Shown: positions 7,449-15,343 of the stretch, piece by piece | Numbering within the stretch: the stretch's first letter is position 1 | How the letters are laid out: every line of letters starts with the position of its first letter | From: Bradyrhizobiaceae bacterium | Lineage (GTDB): Bacteria; Pseudomonadota; Alphaproteobacteria; Rhizobiales; Aestuariivirgaceae | Assembly: GCA_947475225.1 (NCBI GenBank) | Contig: CANJMQ010000002.1 | Location: forward strand, 1-64,000 | DNA: 64,000 bases | Reading direction: 5' to 3' | Notes under the pieces: model-generated | The model's input: the letters and a program-made list of their open reading frames with translations, nothing else | What the model was told of the DNA's origin: nothing | Databases searched by the model: none | Translations under genes and position numbers: made by a program

Positions 7449-9032
7449 TCAGATCGATGACTCCTCTGAGTTGAATGCAATACCGCGAAAGCCGATGGCC
7501 AAAGCCAGGAGACGGGTGAAGGTGGCACCCATTCCCGTTATGAGTATAGCGGCCACGACATTTTCGGGCACCAGCAAGATCGGTCTGGTGAGAAGGTAAA
7601 GCGACAGAAGTGCGCCCCAGATCAGCGGTACTTCTATGTAGAATTCCTTGTGTAATACACCTGGCTTTCCCGCTTGGCGCAGCACGTCACGCAAGATACC
7701 GCCACCGGCGCTCGTCAGCATGGCACAAATCGGCCCCCACAGCCATAGCGGCTCCGCGCCCATGATCACGGCAACCGCGACTCCTGTCACCGTGAACGCC
7801 CCGAGTCCCACGGCGTCGCTTATGTCGATCAGGGTTGTCAGCTTTATGATCTGCGGTAGGTTCCAACCGCGCCGTCTGACACGTTCTCCGATGCGGATGA
7901 TGAAGAGGCCGCCTACCACCGTGAGAGCCACGAGGCACAGTGGAAGCGGCGACGCGAGGATGAAGATCGGATGGCGGTTCAGGATGAGGTCACGGAGCAC
8001 GCCACCGCCCACCGCTGGAAGAGCGGATAGAAAGAGTGCCCCTGCTAGGTTAAAGCGCTCGTGATAGGCAATCAGCACCCCTGACAGGGCAGCGGCGATG
8101 ATTCCGGTTATTTCAAAGCTGCGGAACAGCGGAGTGCTGAAGACATAGGACAGTACCGCGCTGAAGATCTTTGCATGCCCTAGCTTTCCCAGTGCGCCAT
8201 TCTCCTCAAGTTGGCTGATCGCAGCGTTGAATCGGTTCACTGTCTCAGGTGTGATTGTCGCCTTGCTGAACATGAAGCGGACGCCCGAGGCGCCGGGCAG
8301 TACCTTTTCGTAAGCCCTGTCTTTCAGATCTGCAGCAAGGATTGCAGTCACGGCGCCTAGTCTGTCAGTGAGGAAGCCATCAATCCTGCCGTCGAGCAAT
8401 TCGCGCAAGCTATCCTCGTCAGAGGTGGTGGCCACGAGGCGACCTTCTCGACCGGCTTGAATGAGAGCGTGGTTGATCGCGGGATCCTGGAATGTCCGAT
8501 CCGTGATGATTCCGATGCGGAAGGACGGGTCACTCGCTATCAGGCGTGCGGTGTCCGTCAGATCGTAGCGGGTGTCTTCACCGTTGCGGAGGAACAAGGA
8601 GATCCGGGCATAGCGATATGGAAGCGAATAATAGAAATCCGGGTCACCGTCGGCGGGTTGGAACGCGCCGGTTGTGATGTCGGCCTGGCCGGAGAGCAGG
8701 TCCGCACGTCGCGCAGTCCATGGCCGAGGCTTGAGTTTCACCTGAATGCCGGCACGATCTGCAACGGCCGAAAGTATGTCGATATCGAGGCCCCCAACCC
8801 CCTGGGCACTTCTTGGTTCAGGCACTTCATAGGGTGGAGAAGGTGTCCAGATACCTCTCAGTTCGAGGACTGGCGCATCGGGCTCCGGTCCTGTCGCCTG
8901 CTGGGCTGCGGTAGTAGGGCTACTGGCAATGATGAGCACGAGAAACATAGGCAGTAAAATGAACGCGAGACCCAGGGCAGTCGGCTTGCTGATCTGGATC
9001 TGACGTCCCCATTTCAATGATGCCTTAGCCAT
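7449..9032 (-). CDS. Periplasmic amino-acid-binding domain fused to UPF0126/TRIC-like channel
   Basis: A 527-aa two-part membrane protein. After an N-terminal TM/signal segment (LGLAFILLPMFLVLIIA), residues about 55-290 form an SBP_bac_3-type binding domain ('LDIDILSAVADRAGIQVKLKPRPWTARRADLLSGQADI'). The C-terminal 210 residues form a UPF0126 (Gly_transporter, YicG/YadS-like, TRIC-related) channel with its two diagnostic repeats 'PAVGGGVLRDLIL' and 'TSAGGGILRDVLR'. A tethered binding domain in front of a TRIC-fold channel would suggest ligand-gated or ligand-assisted transport of a small amino acid, but that is inference. Stands alone, with no ABC ATPase or permease nearby. Confidence 0.82.
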   Translation of the reverse strand: MAKASLKWGRQIQISKPTALGLAFILLPMFLVLIIASSPTTAAQQATGPEPDAPVLELRGIWTPSPPYEVPEPRSAQGVGGLDIDILSAVADRAGIQVKLKPRPWTARRADLLSGQADITTGAFQPADGDPDFYYSLPYRYARISLFLRNGEDTRYDLTDTARLIASDPSFRIGIITDRTFQDPAINHALIQAGREGRLVATTSDEDSLRELLDGRIDGFLTDRLGAVTAILAADLKDRAYEKVLPGASGVRFMFSKATITPETVNRFNAAISQLEENGALGKLGHAKIFSAVLSYVFSTPLFRSFEITGIIAAALSGVLIAYHERFNLAGALFLSALPAVGGGVLRDLILNRHPIFILASPLPLCLVALTVVGGLFIIRIGERVRRRGWNLPQIIKLTTLIDISDAVGLGAFTVTGVAVAVIMGAEPLWLWGPICAMLTSAGGGILRDVLRQAGKPGVLHKEFYIEVPLIWGALLSLYLLTRPILLVPENVVAAILITGMGATFTRLLALAIGFRGIAFNSEESSI

Positions 9033-9687
9033 TTTCGCTCCGCTTCTGGTCAGTTACCAAACACTTGCGTATCGCACCCGATGAGGTCGATCACTAGCTG
9101 GCCTGCCCTTTGGTCTGTTGGCCGACCGCCTGAGATAGCAGCACATCCTTGTGCCGTGGACTGATTGCAGCATGATCGTCCATCCGCAGTTTTGATCATC
9201 ATGTGCAATCGCATTTCATCACCTATGATTGATGAATGACGTCAGCAGTCGCTTCTTCAATTCTTTAGCTTCGATTTCCGTCCGTCTCGCTGTCACATCC
9301 AATTGACGGCCTGCATCAGTTTGCAAGGTTGATTCGACGCTTTGTCGTCGGTTTTCCTTGGTGGCATGCGTGATCGTCGCAGGTGTCTCGGAGTTCGCTG
9401 TCGCAAACCTTCCTTTCTGTCTGATCGACGTTTTTCGATGAGCTATGATGCGCCTGAAAGCCCTGCTCCCGCCAAGTCATCCAATGCGTTTCAGGAGCGT
9501 AGCGGCCGGGCAGAATGTATTCCAGTCGTCGGAACTCCAAAGTGCGCAAAACCGGTTCAAGTCACCTGCAGTCGACGAAGCCCTGAACATGCAATAGTCT
9601 TTCAATCGACCTCGCGCAAAATATCGGTCAGGCCAATGCCGCCTGGTCGCTCAACAAACTCATCCACCCCTGCTTGGAGGACTTCAA
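9033..9687. other. Divergent intergenic region, no gene recognised
   Basis: About 650 bp between the divergent fusion gene and the dioxygenase gene. It contains only short frames (for example a 49-codon frame starting near 9450) with no recognisable product. It presumably holds both promoters. A ggagg Shine-Dalgarno lies just before 9688. Confidence 0.5.
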
Positions 9688-10626
9688 ATGGCCACCGCAA
9701 CATCTGCAGATGTCCAGAATGCCCGCAAACACCTGAACCAACATGGATTTACTGTGATCCCCAACCTGATGGATCGAGCAAAGATCGCAGATCTAAAGGC
9801 ACGTGTGGACCGAATGCTTGCGCATGAGCGTGAGCAGCCTTTCGATTCCGGTGATGGCCCGGCCATCCCCAGCGATGACGGCTATTGCAGCGAGTACGGC
9901 CCCTTTGTTGCTGACAAGGAGGAGTCAGAACGGGTGAAAAAGCGCATCCGCGCCGACCGTGCGCGCGAGTTCGATACGCCTTGGCCCGTTCCTCCCGAAG
10001 AGGTCTGCATCAGTTTCTTCCATCTTCCGTCGATCTTTGACGATGGCCGCTCGCAGCGCATCTTCAACCTTATGAACAAGGATGCAGCCTTTGCACCCCT
10101 GATCGAACATCCCGTCGTCCTGGAATTGATGGATGCCGAGTTGGGTCGCGACGCCATCCTGCTCGATGTCTCGATCAACAATGTCGGCCCGCACACCAAT
10201 TCAGGTGGCTGGCACATCGATTCGCCGATCTCCTTCGTGCCCGAACCCTTGCCGAATTTCACCCTCGCCGTTCAGACCGTCTGGATGCTCGACGACTTCA
10301 CCGCCGACAATGGCGCGACCCACGTCGTCGCCGGCAGCCATCTGACGCTGAAGCGCCCGCCGAAGGGCAGGGACTCCATGGACACCGAAGTTGTGATCGA
10401 GGCGCCGGCAGGCTCTCTTGCGATCTGGCTTTCGCAGACCTGGCACCGCCACGGAAGCAACGTCACCGACCGCGCCCGCACTGGCCTCATCGCCCAGTAT
10501 GGCCGAGCCTGGGTGAAGCCCTTCGTCGATCTCCGCACGCCGCTGACAGCGGACTTCGCCCGGCAACTGTCGCCTCGCCTTCGTTACATGATGGGCTGCA
10601 ATGCCAACGCTCCAGTGCGTGGCTAG
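9688..10626 (+). CDS. PhyH-family Fe(II)/2-oxoglutarate dioxygenase
   Basis: A 312-aa member of the phytanoyl-CoA dioxygenase (PhyH) family, cytoplasmic oxygenases that hydroxylate a substrate using Fe(II), O2 and 2-oxoglutarate. The metal-binding HxD is in 'GGWHIDSP', and the distal histidine and 2-oxoglutarate-binding arginine are in 'TWHRHGSNVTDRARTGLIAQY'. 'DNGATHVVAGSH' precedes them as usual. A ggagg ribosome site sits just upstream. An aldo/keto reductase follows about 90 bp downstream on the same strand, so the two may act on one hydroxylated or sugar-like compound. The substrate is unknown. Confidence 0.85.
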   Translation: MATATSADVQNARKHLNQHGFTVIPNLMDRAKIADLKARVDRMLAHEREQPFDSGDGPAIPSDDGYCSEYGPFVADKEESERVKKRIRADRAREFDTPWPVPPEEVCISFFHLPSIFDDGRSQRIFNLMNKDAAFAPLIEHPVVLELMDAELGRDAILLDVSINNVGPHTNSGGWHIDSPISFVPEPLPNFTLAVQTVWMLDDFTADNGATHVVAGSHLTLKRPPKGRDSMDTEVVIEAPAGSLAIWLSQTWHRHGSNVTDRARTGLIAQYGRAWVKPFVDLRTPLTADFARQLSPRLRYMMGCNANAPVRG

Positions 10627-10718
10627 CGAGCGGCGATGCGCCCAGTGACAGCCTCCGTGAAGCGGCTTCTCATATCAAGCCTGATGTGCTTTCCTGCCAA
10701 TCCTGTTGGGAGACTTTG

Positions 10719-11690
10719 ATGATCGCGAACGCCCTGAGGCAAGTTGGAACATCCGGTGTTGCCGTTCCGCGCATCGGCTTCGGTGCGACAGCACTCGCCG
10801 ATATGCCCGAGACCTACGGCTACAGCGTCGGTGAGGAACGTGCCCTGGCGACGATCCGGGCCATTCTCGACCAGCCGGTTGGCTTCATCGATACCTCCCG
10901 CAACTACGGACTGGGGCGGAGCGAGGCACTCATCGGCAAAGTCGTGCGTGAGCGTGGTGGTTGGCCTGCAGGTCGCATCTTGTCCACGAAGCTTGACCGC
11001 GACATGAATACCCTGCAGTTCGACGCAGCGCAGGCGCGCCGCTCGCTGGAGGAGAGCTTGTCCACTCTTGGCGTCGACCACGTCGACATCCTGCACCTGC
11101 ACGATCCCGAATATGCCTCTAACCTGTCTGACGTCACCGGTCGTGGCGGCGCGCTGGATGCGCTGATGCGCATGAAGGAGGAAGGCCTTGCACGAGCCGT
11201 TGGCCTTGCGGCAGGTCGTATCGACATCATGATGCCGTTGCTGCGCGATTGGGACTTCGATGCCCTGATTACCCACAACCGCTTCACGCTGGTTAACCGC
11301 AACGCTGGACCGATGCTTGAACTCGCCGCCGCGCGCGGCATTGCCGTTTTCAACGCCGCCCCCTATGCGAGTGGTGCGCTTGCCAAAGGGGCTGACAGCC
11401 AGCAGCGTTATGTGTACCAGATCGCATCGGAAAGCGTGCTGGGGCCGATCCGCCGTGTTGAGGAGGTCTGCGCCCGTCATGGCATTCCGCTGGGCGCGGC
11501 CGCATTGCAATTCTCGCTGCGAGATCCGAGCATCGCGTCGACCATCTGCGGCGTCAGCCGTCCGGAGCGCATCGAGGAAACACTGAAATGGGCAAACTGG
11601 TCCATCAGCGAGGAAGCATGGAGCGAACTGCTCGCGCTGCCTGCTTCGACCGATGACCCCGAGTCGTCTCGTGAGTATTCTCCGGGTTGA
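10719..11690 (+). CDS. Aldo/keto reductase (aldose/L-fucose dehydrogenase-like)
   Basis: A 323-aa NAD(P)-dependent aldo/keto reductase. The start at ATG 10719 is preferred over the track start because a gggag lies 6-7 bases upstream and the conserved N-terminus 'GVAVPRIGFGATALADM' follows. Family marks are 'VGFIDTSRNYGLGRSEALIGKVV' with the catalytic tyrosine, 'LDRD...SLSTLGVDHVDILHLHDPEY', and the C-terminal cofactor region 'ASTICGVSRPERIEETLKWA'. The closest familiar group is the D-threo-aldose 1-dehydrogenase/L-fucose dehydrogenase branch. Probably co-transcribed with the upstream PhyH oxygenase. Confidence 0.83.
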   Translation: MIANALRQVGTSGVAVPRIGFGATALADMPETYGYSVGEERALATIRAILDQPVGFIDTSRNYGLGRSEALIGKVVRERGGWPAGRILSTKLDRDMNTLQFDAAQARRSLEESLSTLGVDHVDILHLHDPEYASNLSDVTGRGGALDALMRMKEEGLARAVGLAAGRIDIMMPLLRDWDFDALITHNRFTLVNRNAGPMLELAAARGIAVFNAAPYASGALAKGADSQQRYVYQIASESVLGPIRRVEEVCARHGIPLGAAALQFSLRDPSIASTICGVSRPERIEETLKWANWSISEEAWSELLALPASTDDPESSREYSPG

Positions 11691-11940
11691 CAGCGCAAGG
11701 AATGGAGTCTGACACTGCGACGCCATATCGATGTCGAGGTCCGCACACGGTCGCCGTTGAGTTGTTCAGTGATTGACAAAATGGCGCGCCATGCTGAATA
11801 GAGATCACAGCCCTTTTGTCGTTGAACTGGCTATTTAAAAGCGAATCTCGCCATCAGGTTCATGGTTGGCTGTCGCACGATGCGCCCTTGCTTTTGCGAC
11901 GGTCGTGTCAGGTGACTGGCGAGCCAGCTCACCTCAGAGC

Positions 11941-11990
11941 TGCGATGAGCCAGACATGCTCCCTTCCTCAAGTCACCCGGTTTCCCCGCG
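11941..11990 (-). repeat. Dispersed degenerate repeat, copy C (core)
   Basis: On the minus strand this reads gggtgacttgaggaagggagcatg...ctggctcatcgca, matching copy B at 6401-6440 closely. The TGA of the repeat's 'gtgacttgag' (11,968-11,970) serves as the stop codon of the DUF3891 gene, so the repeat has landed at or replaced the end of that gene. Confidence 0.45.
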
Positions 11991-12723
11991 GCATGATCCG
12001 CAACGTCACACGATCGTTCCAGCTACTTCGCGGAACGTCGTGTAGCTCGAATTCATCCTCGCCAAGGCCCTTGGTCTCACCAGACTTCGCCGGAATCAGC
12101 GCTGAACACAGCGCAAGGGACATGCCATCGCACAACTGCAACAGTCGCGCGTGCGGAAGAAGATGATCAGGCGCGACCCAATCAATGGTTGCCGGGTCTG
12201 CGCACAGGGTTTCCGTCCATTCTGACTGGAGGCGCTCCAGTTCAGCGATGAAGTTCAACGGTTCTTCTCGGCTGCCAGGATAAATTTTTTCAGGAGAGCC
12301 TTTCCAGAACAGCGGATGGGTGAAAGCAGGGTCTGGGTCGGGAAGTGCCCGCGCAGCATAGAGCCAATAGGCGTGGTGACTGATCAGAAGGTTGGCGTAG
12401 GGATTCCTCGGGAAACGGCGGAGACCATTTCTCCAACGGTCCATACCCGCCTGCTGAAACTTCAGAACCTCGCCAAGACCCATTGGCAAACTGTCTCTAT
12501 CCGAGAGATCTGGCGTTGCTTCCCATTCCCACCAGCCATTGTCATGCTCCGCAATTGCAAACACCGTCTCAGACCGAAGCCGCCCAGAGTCTGCTACCTT
12601 CGCGTAGTTGCCAGCGCTCCTGAATTGATCGTTACCCCAGTGCGCTGCGAGATACCCCGCGATTTGACCGTGATCTGGCTGGGTCTCCAACCAGACGTGC
12701 TCGCCTCTTTGGGTCTTCAGCAT
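11968..12723 (-). CDS. DUF3891 family protein, end altered by repeat
   Basis: A 251-aa protein of the DUF3891 family (PF13030), recognisable by 'AEHDNGWWEWEATPDL', 'LISHHAYWLYAARA' and 'LLQLCDGMSLALCSAL', with conserved His, Asp and Trp residues that resemble a helical metal-dependent fold. The function is unknown. The last residues, NRVT-stop, are encoded by the dispersed repeat sequence, so the native C-terminus may have been lost by a few residues. No operon partner. Confidence 0.75.
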   Translation of the reverse strand: MLKTQRGEHVWLETQPDHGQIAGYLAAHWGNDQFRSAGNYAKVADSGRLRSETVFAIAEHDNGWWEWEATPDLSDRDSLPMGLGEVLKFQQAGMDRWRNGLRRFPRNPYANLLISHHAYWLYAARALPDPDPAFTHPLFWKGSPEKIYPGSREEPLNFIAELERLQSEWTETLCADPATIDWVAPDHLLPHARLLQLCDGMSLALCSALIPAKSGETKGLGEDEFELHDVPRSSWNDRVTLRIMPRGNRVT

Positions 12724-12955
12724 GCCACTCTTCAGTCCGCTGTGTGTCTGGTCTCTGTTACAATGTTTGCAGATGTTTGTTGTCAGATAATCTGCTCGGG
12801 GTTTCCTTGGTCACGTCTCTAAAATTCCGACCAGAACTTCATTCGGTTGTTTCGGTAGATTCTTCTGACAGCGCCAAGCTGTCTCCCCGGTTCTCCAAAT
12901 GACCGCAGACCGAGTGCCATTTGACGGCGCGCGGGAGGTGTTGAGACTGGAGGCG

Positions 12956-13429
12956 TCATTCAATTTGGAATACGTGTTTCCATGTTCCGTCATCAAGGTG
13001 GGTTGACACGACACTTCCTGACGCTCCCGCAAATCGTCCTGTACCCCCAATTATTGCCCGCTCGAGTGTTGTATCTGCTTTGAGGGTAGATCCCGATGCC
13101 GGGTAAAGTCCGATGCCTTCGATGAGGATCCGATCTTTTGCTTCGCCGGAGAAAGAAAATATTCCTAGAGTGATTCTGCTATCGAATGTTTCAGGCTTGT
13201 TCGCAGTTGCTGTCGTCGTCATAACCCAGTCCATCGTGACCTTGTCATTCTTGTCATCTTGACCATCATAGTGCCAAATCCTCTGGTCACCCACGGATTG
13301 ACCTGAAGCGCCTAAATCTATGTATGTCGGAGTTGGTACCTGTCCGTGAGTGACGGTCAATGTCGATTCGGCGTATGCAGGAATTGCCAATGCGCTCAAG
13401 AAAAGAACTAGCGTTGCGGCGGTTTTCAT
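12956..13429 (-). CDS. Secreted allene oxide cyclase barrel-like protein (2)
   Basis: A 157-aa paralogue of the protein at 5718-6203. It has a signal peptide (MKTAATLVLFLSALAIPAYA) and the barrel signature 'ERAIIGGTGRFAGASGSVVSTHLDDGTWKHVFQIE'. The N-terminal part of the barrel is poorly conserved between the two copies, so the duplication is old or they were acquired separately. Secretion to periplasm or outside is likely; ligand or activity unknown. Confidence 0.65.
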   Translation of the reverse strand: MKTAATLVLFLSALAIPAYAESTLTVTHGQVPTPTYIDLGASGQSVGDQRIWHYDGQDDKNDKVTMDWVMTTTATANKPETFDSRITLGIFSFSGEAKDRILIEGIGLYPASGSTLKADTTLERAIIGGTGRFAGASGSVVSTHLDDGTWKHVFQIE

Positions 13430-14368
13430 ATGTCTGTCCTATGGGGGGCTGATAGCGAAGGTTCTGTTTACAGCTTACAAAGATTGAGCGGTTGCCCTGA
13501 CGCTGTACTTACCCTGCATCTGAGTCAAGTCGAGCGTTCGGATCAGAAACTGTGGTCTATGGTCCATTGTTCGCGATCTTGATTGGCAAGGCCAAACAAA
13601 GCCATCTCCATCTCTATCTCCACCGCCACTTTCCGAGTGGCTGCAGATAAATCGCCGTTTTGATCCGTTCTACTGAAGCATTTCAACTTCCGTTTGCAGA
13701 TCGGCCGTTGATCGGAAGAAATCTCCAATCCCGCCCCAGATCAGTCTGAGAGTATCTCGCGTCTTGCCGCAGGCTGGTATATTGCACCAACAGATATTCT
13801 GTTTCTTTCATGGTGGCTGAATCCGTTTTGGTGGCTTTGGATAACGTCCGCCAATCCCGGCAGCAGCGAGCGGGGTCCGGCAGGCTTTGGTCGTTGATGC
13901 AGGGCACCAGCACCAGTTGCTGATCGTGCCAGTCAGAGAAAGGCAAGCTGTCTGGCATTTGCCAGGCCTAGCCCATTACGGCTCCGGCTGCTCCCGATAC
14001 GCTCCCCAATTGCGATTCATGAGAAGCGTTGACGCAGTGGGTACTGTCTGACTAGCGATTTAAGTGGCGCACAGTGCGAAATAGAGATGATTATCATTAT
14101 ATTGATGAAATATATATAAATATATATATGGAATATGGGTTGAGCTCTTAGGTTCGAGACCGACGAGCGATTTCCCTTTTTGCGACGTTCATCGCAGTGG
14201 ACTGCGGATGCTCAGTGATAGGCTTCTCCAGTTTGTGCAGACGGTTTCTGACATTGTCGGAACTCTTGCAAATTCGGGTTTAGGCAATTGGCTGGAGGCT
14301 ACCTGGGTTGTTAATTGCATGGCCTGAGATAACACCATATGCTCCCATGATTGGTGGAGGGCAATAAC
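13430..14368. other. Long gene-free stretch with AT-rich core
   Basis: About 940 bp without a recognisable gene. A minus frame at 13,683-13,958 (91 aa) has some protein-like character but no family match. Around 14,085-14,135 the sequence becomes strikingly AT-rich (tatatataaatatatatat), unlike the rest of the window, and could form a promoter or a curved or easily melted site ahead of the small secreted protein at 14,369. Confidence 0.5.
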
Positions 14369-14677
14369 ATGCATTTGCGAGCTATTATTGGTCTGGCGGT
14401 TGTGCTCTTTTTTCTCTCCGCGCCAAACGCCTTACCAGTGTCGGCCAGCTCAGTCACAATCAACATCAATGTTGGCAGTTCTATCAGCAATGGACGCGGT
14501 ATCAGCTGCCGTGATGGCGAACGGCTGCTGAGGAACCGTGGATTCCGGGATGTTCGCCGTATCGATTGCCGAGGACGTTATTTCGTTTACCGCGGTTGGC
14601 GCAGTGGAAACCGCTTCGAAGTTGTCCTGAGGTCGAGGGATGGGCGCGTTGTCAGCCGACGCAGGATTTCACGCTGA
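14369..14677 (+). CDS. Small secreted PepSY/YpeB-like protein
   Basis: A 102-aa protein. The ATG at 14,369 follows a ggagg with an 8-base gap, so it is preferred over the TTG at 14,351. Residues 1-28 are a signal peptide (IIGLAVVLFFLSAPNALPVSA). The mature part, 'CRDGERLLRNRGFRDVRRIDCRGRYFVYRGWRSGNRFEVVLRSRDGRVVSRRRI', has the sequence pattern of short PepSY-like domains found in many rhizobial secreted proteins, with two cysteines that could pair. It is strongly basic. The function is unknown. Confidence 0.65.
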   Translation: MHLRAIIGLAVVLFFLSAPNALPVSASSVTININVGSSISNGRGISCRDGERLLRNRGFRDVRRIDCRGRYFVYRGWRSGNRFEVVLRSRDGRVVSRRRISR

Positions 14678-14866
14678 GTTTGGTTTTGCGATGATTTCTG
14701 TAAATCCGTGATGATGATTGAGGCAGTCAAAGGTCTCTTCGGATGCTTCAAATGTGCATAATCTTCTGACGGGCGCGCAGGGTGCTTGCTGCGCGGTGAT
14801 GGACGAACCCTTCCCGTTAGCGACTTTCCATCCGACGTGGTGGGGATGTTCGCTTCGGAGTGACAC
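14678..14866. other. Non-coding gap before ATP-grasp relic
   Basis: A short intergenic gap that probably includes lost 5' sequence of the broken gene downstream. No frame here continues the ATP-grasp-like reading frame, which is closed by a stop at about 14,861. Confidence 0.4.
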
Positions 14867-15313
14867 TTGCAGGGGGTCCGTAGGCCGCTCCGCAGGATTG
14901 CCATCGTCGATGATCATCCCGAGGAACAATATCTCTATCCTGAGTTCATCCTGGCGCGCGAGATGCTGGTGAGGGCGGGTTATGACGCGGTGATCGCATC
15001 GCCCGAGTCACTTCAGTTCATAGGTACGGAGTTGCTGAGTGAAGGAAGGCCAGTCGACCCCGTCTGTAGCCGTCTTGTTAACTTCTCGCTGGATCAGCCA
15101 GATCACGATGCGCTTTGCCGTGCTGATAAGGCTGGCGCTGCGGCGGTGACGCCCGACCTCCGCAACCAAGCATTTTTTGCCGACAAGCAGTGCCTGGTGC
15201 TGCTGTCCAACCCAGAGGAGTGAGAGCGGATTGGGGTGCCGGCCAAGTTGCTCGGTGTTTCACAGACAGTTCCCCAGTCGGTCAGTCTAGAGCCTGAAAA
15301 TGCTTCCGGCTGA
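14867..15313 (+). pseudogene. Broken circularly permuted ATP-grasp-like gene
   Basis: The frame reads 'RIAIVDDHPEEQYLYPEFILAREMLVRAGYDAVIASPESLQF...GRPVDPVCSRLVNFSLDQPDHDALCRADKAGAAAVTPDLRNQAFFADKQCLVLLSNPEE' and meets a TGA at 15,221. In the same frame it then continues 'ERIGVPAKLLGVSQTVPQSVSLEPENA' to a second TGA at 15,311. This is the internal segment of glutathionylspermidine-synthase/circularly permuted ATP-grasp-like proteins as I know them. The gene is missing its start, carries an in-frame nonsense codon, and lacks the ATP-binding C-terminal half. It ends just before the arsenic operon. Confidence 0.65.
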
Positions 15314-15343
15314 TGTTTCCGGCGCAAGAGGATCTGGGGCTGG

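Noticed and set aside
9342-9827. 161-aa plus ORF before the PhyH gene
   Set aside because: Overlaps the PhyH start in another frame, composition poor, no family.
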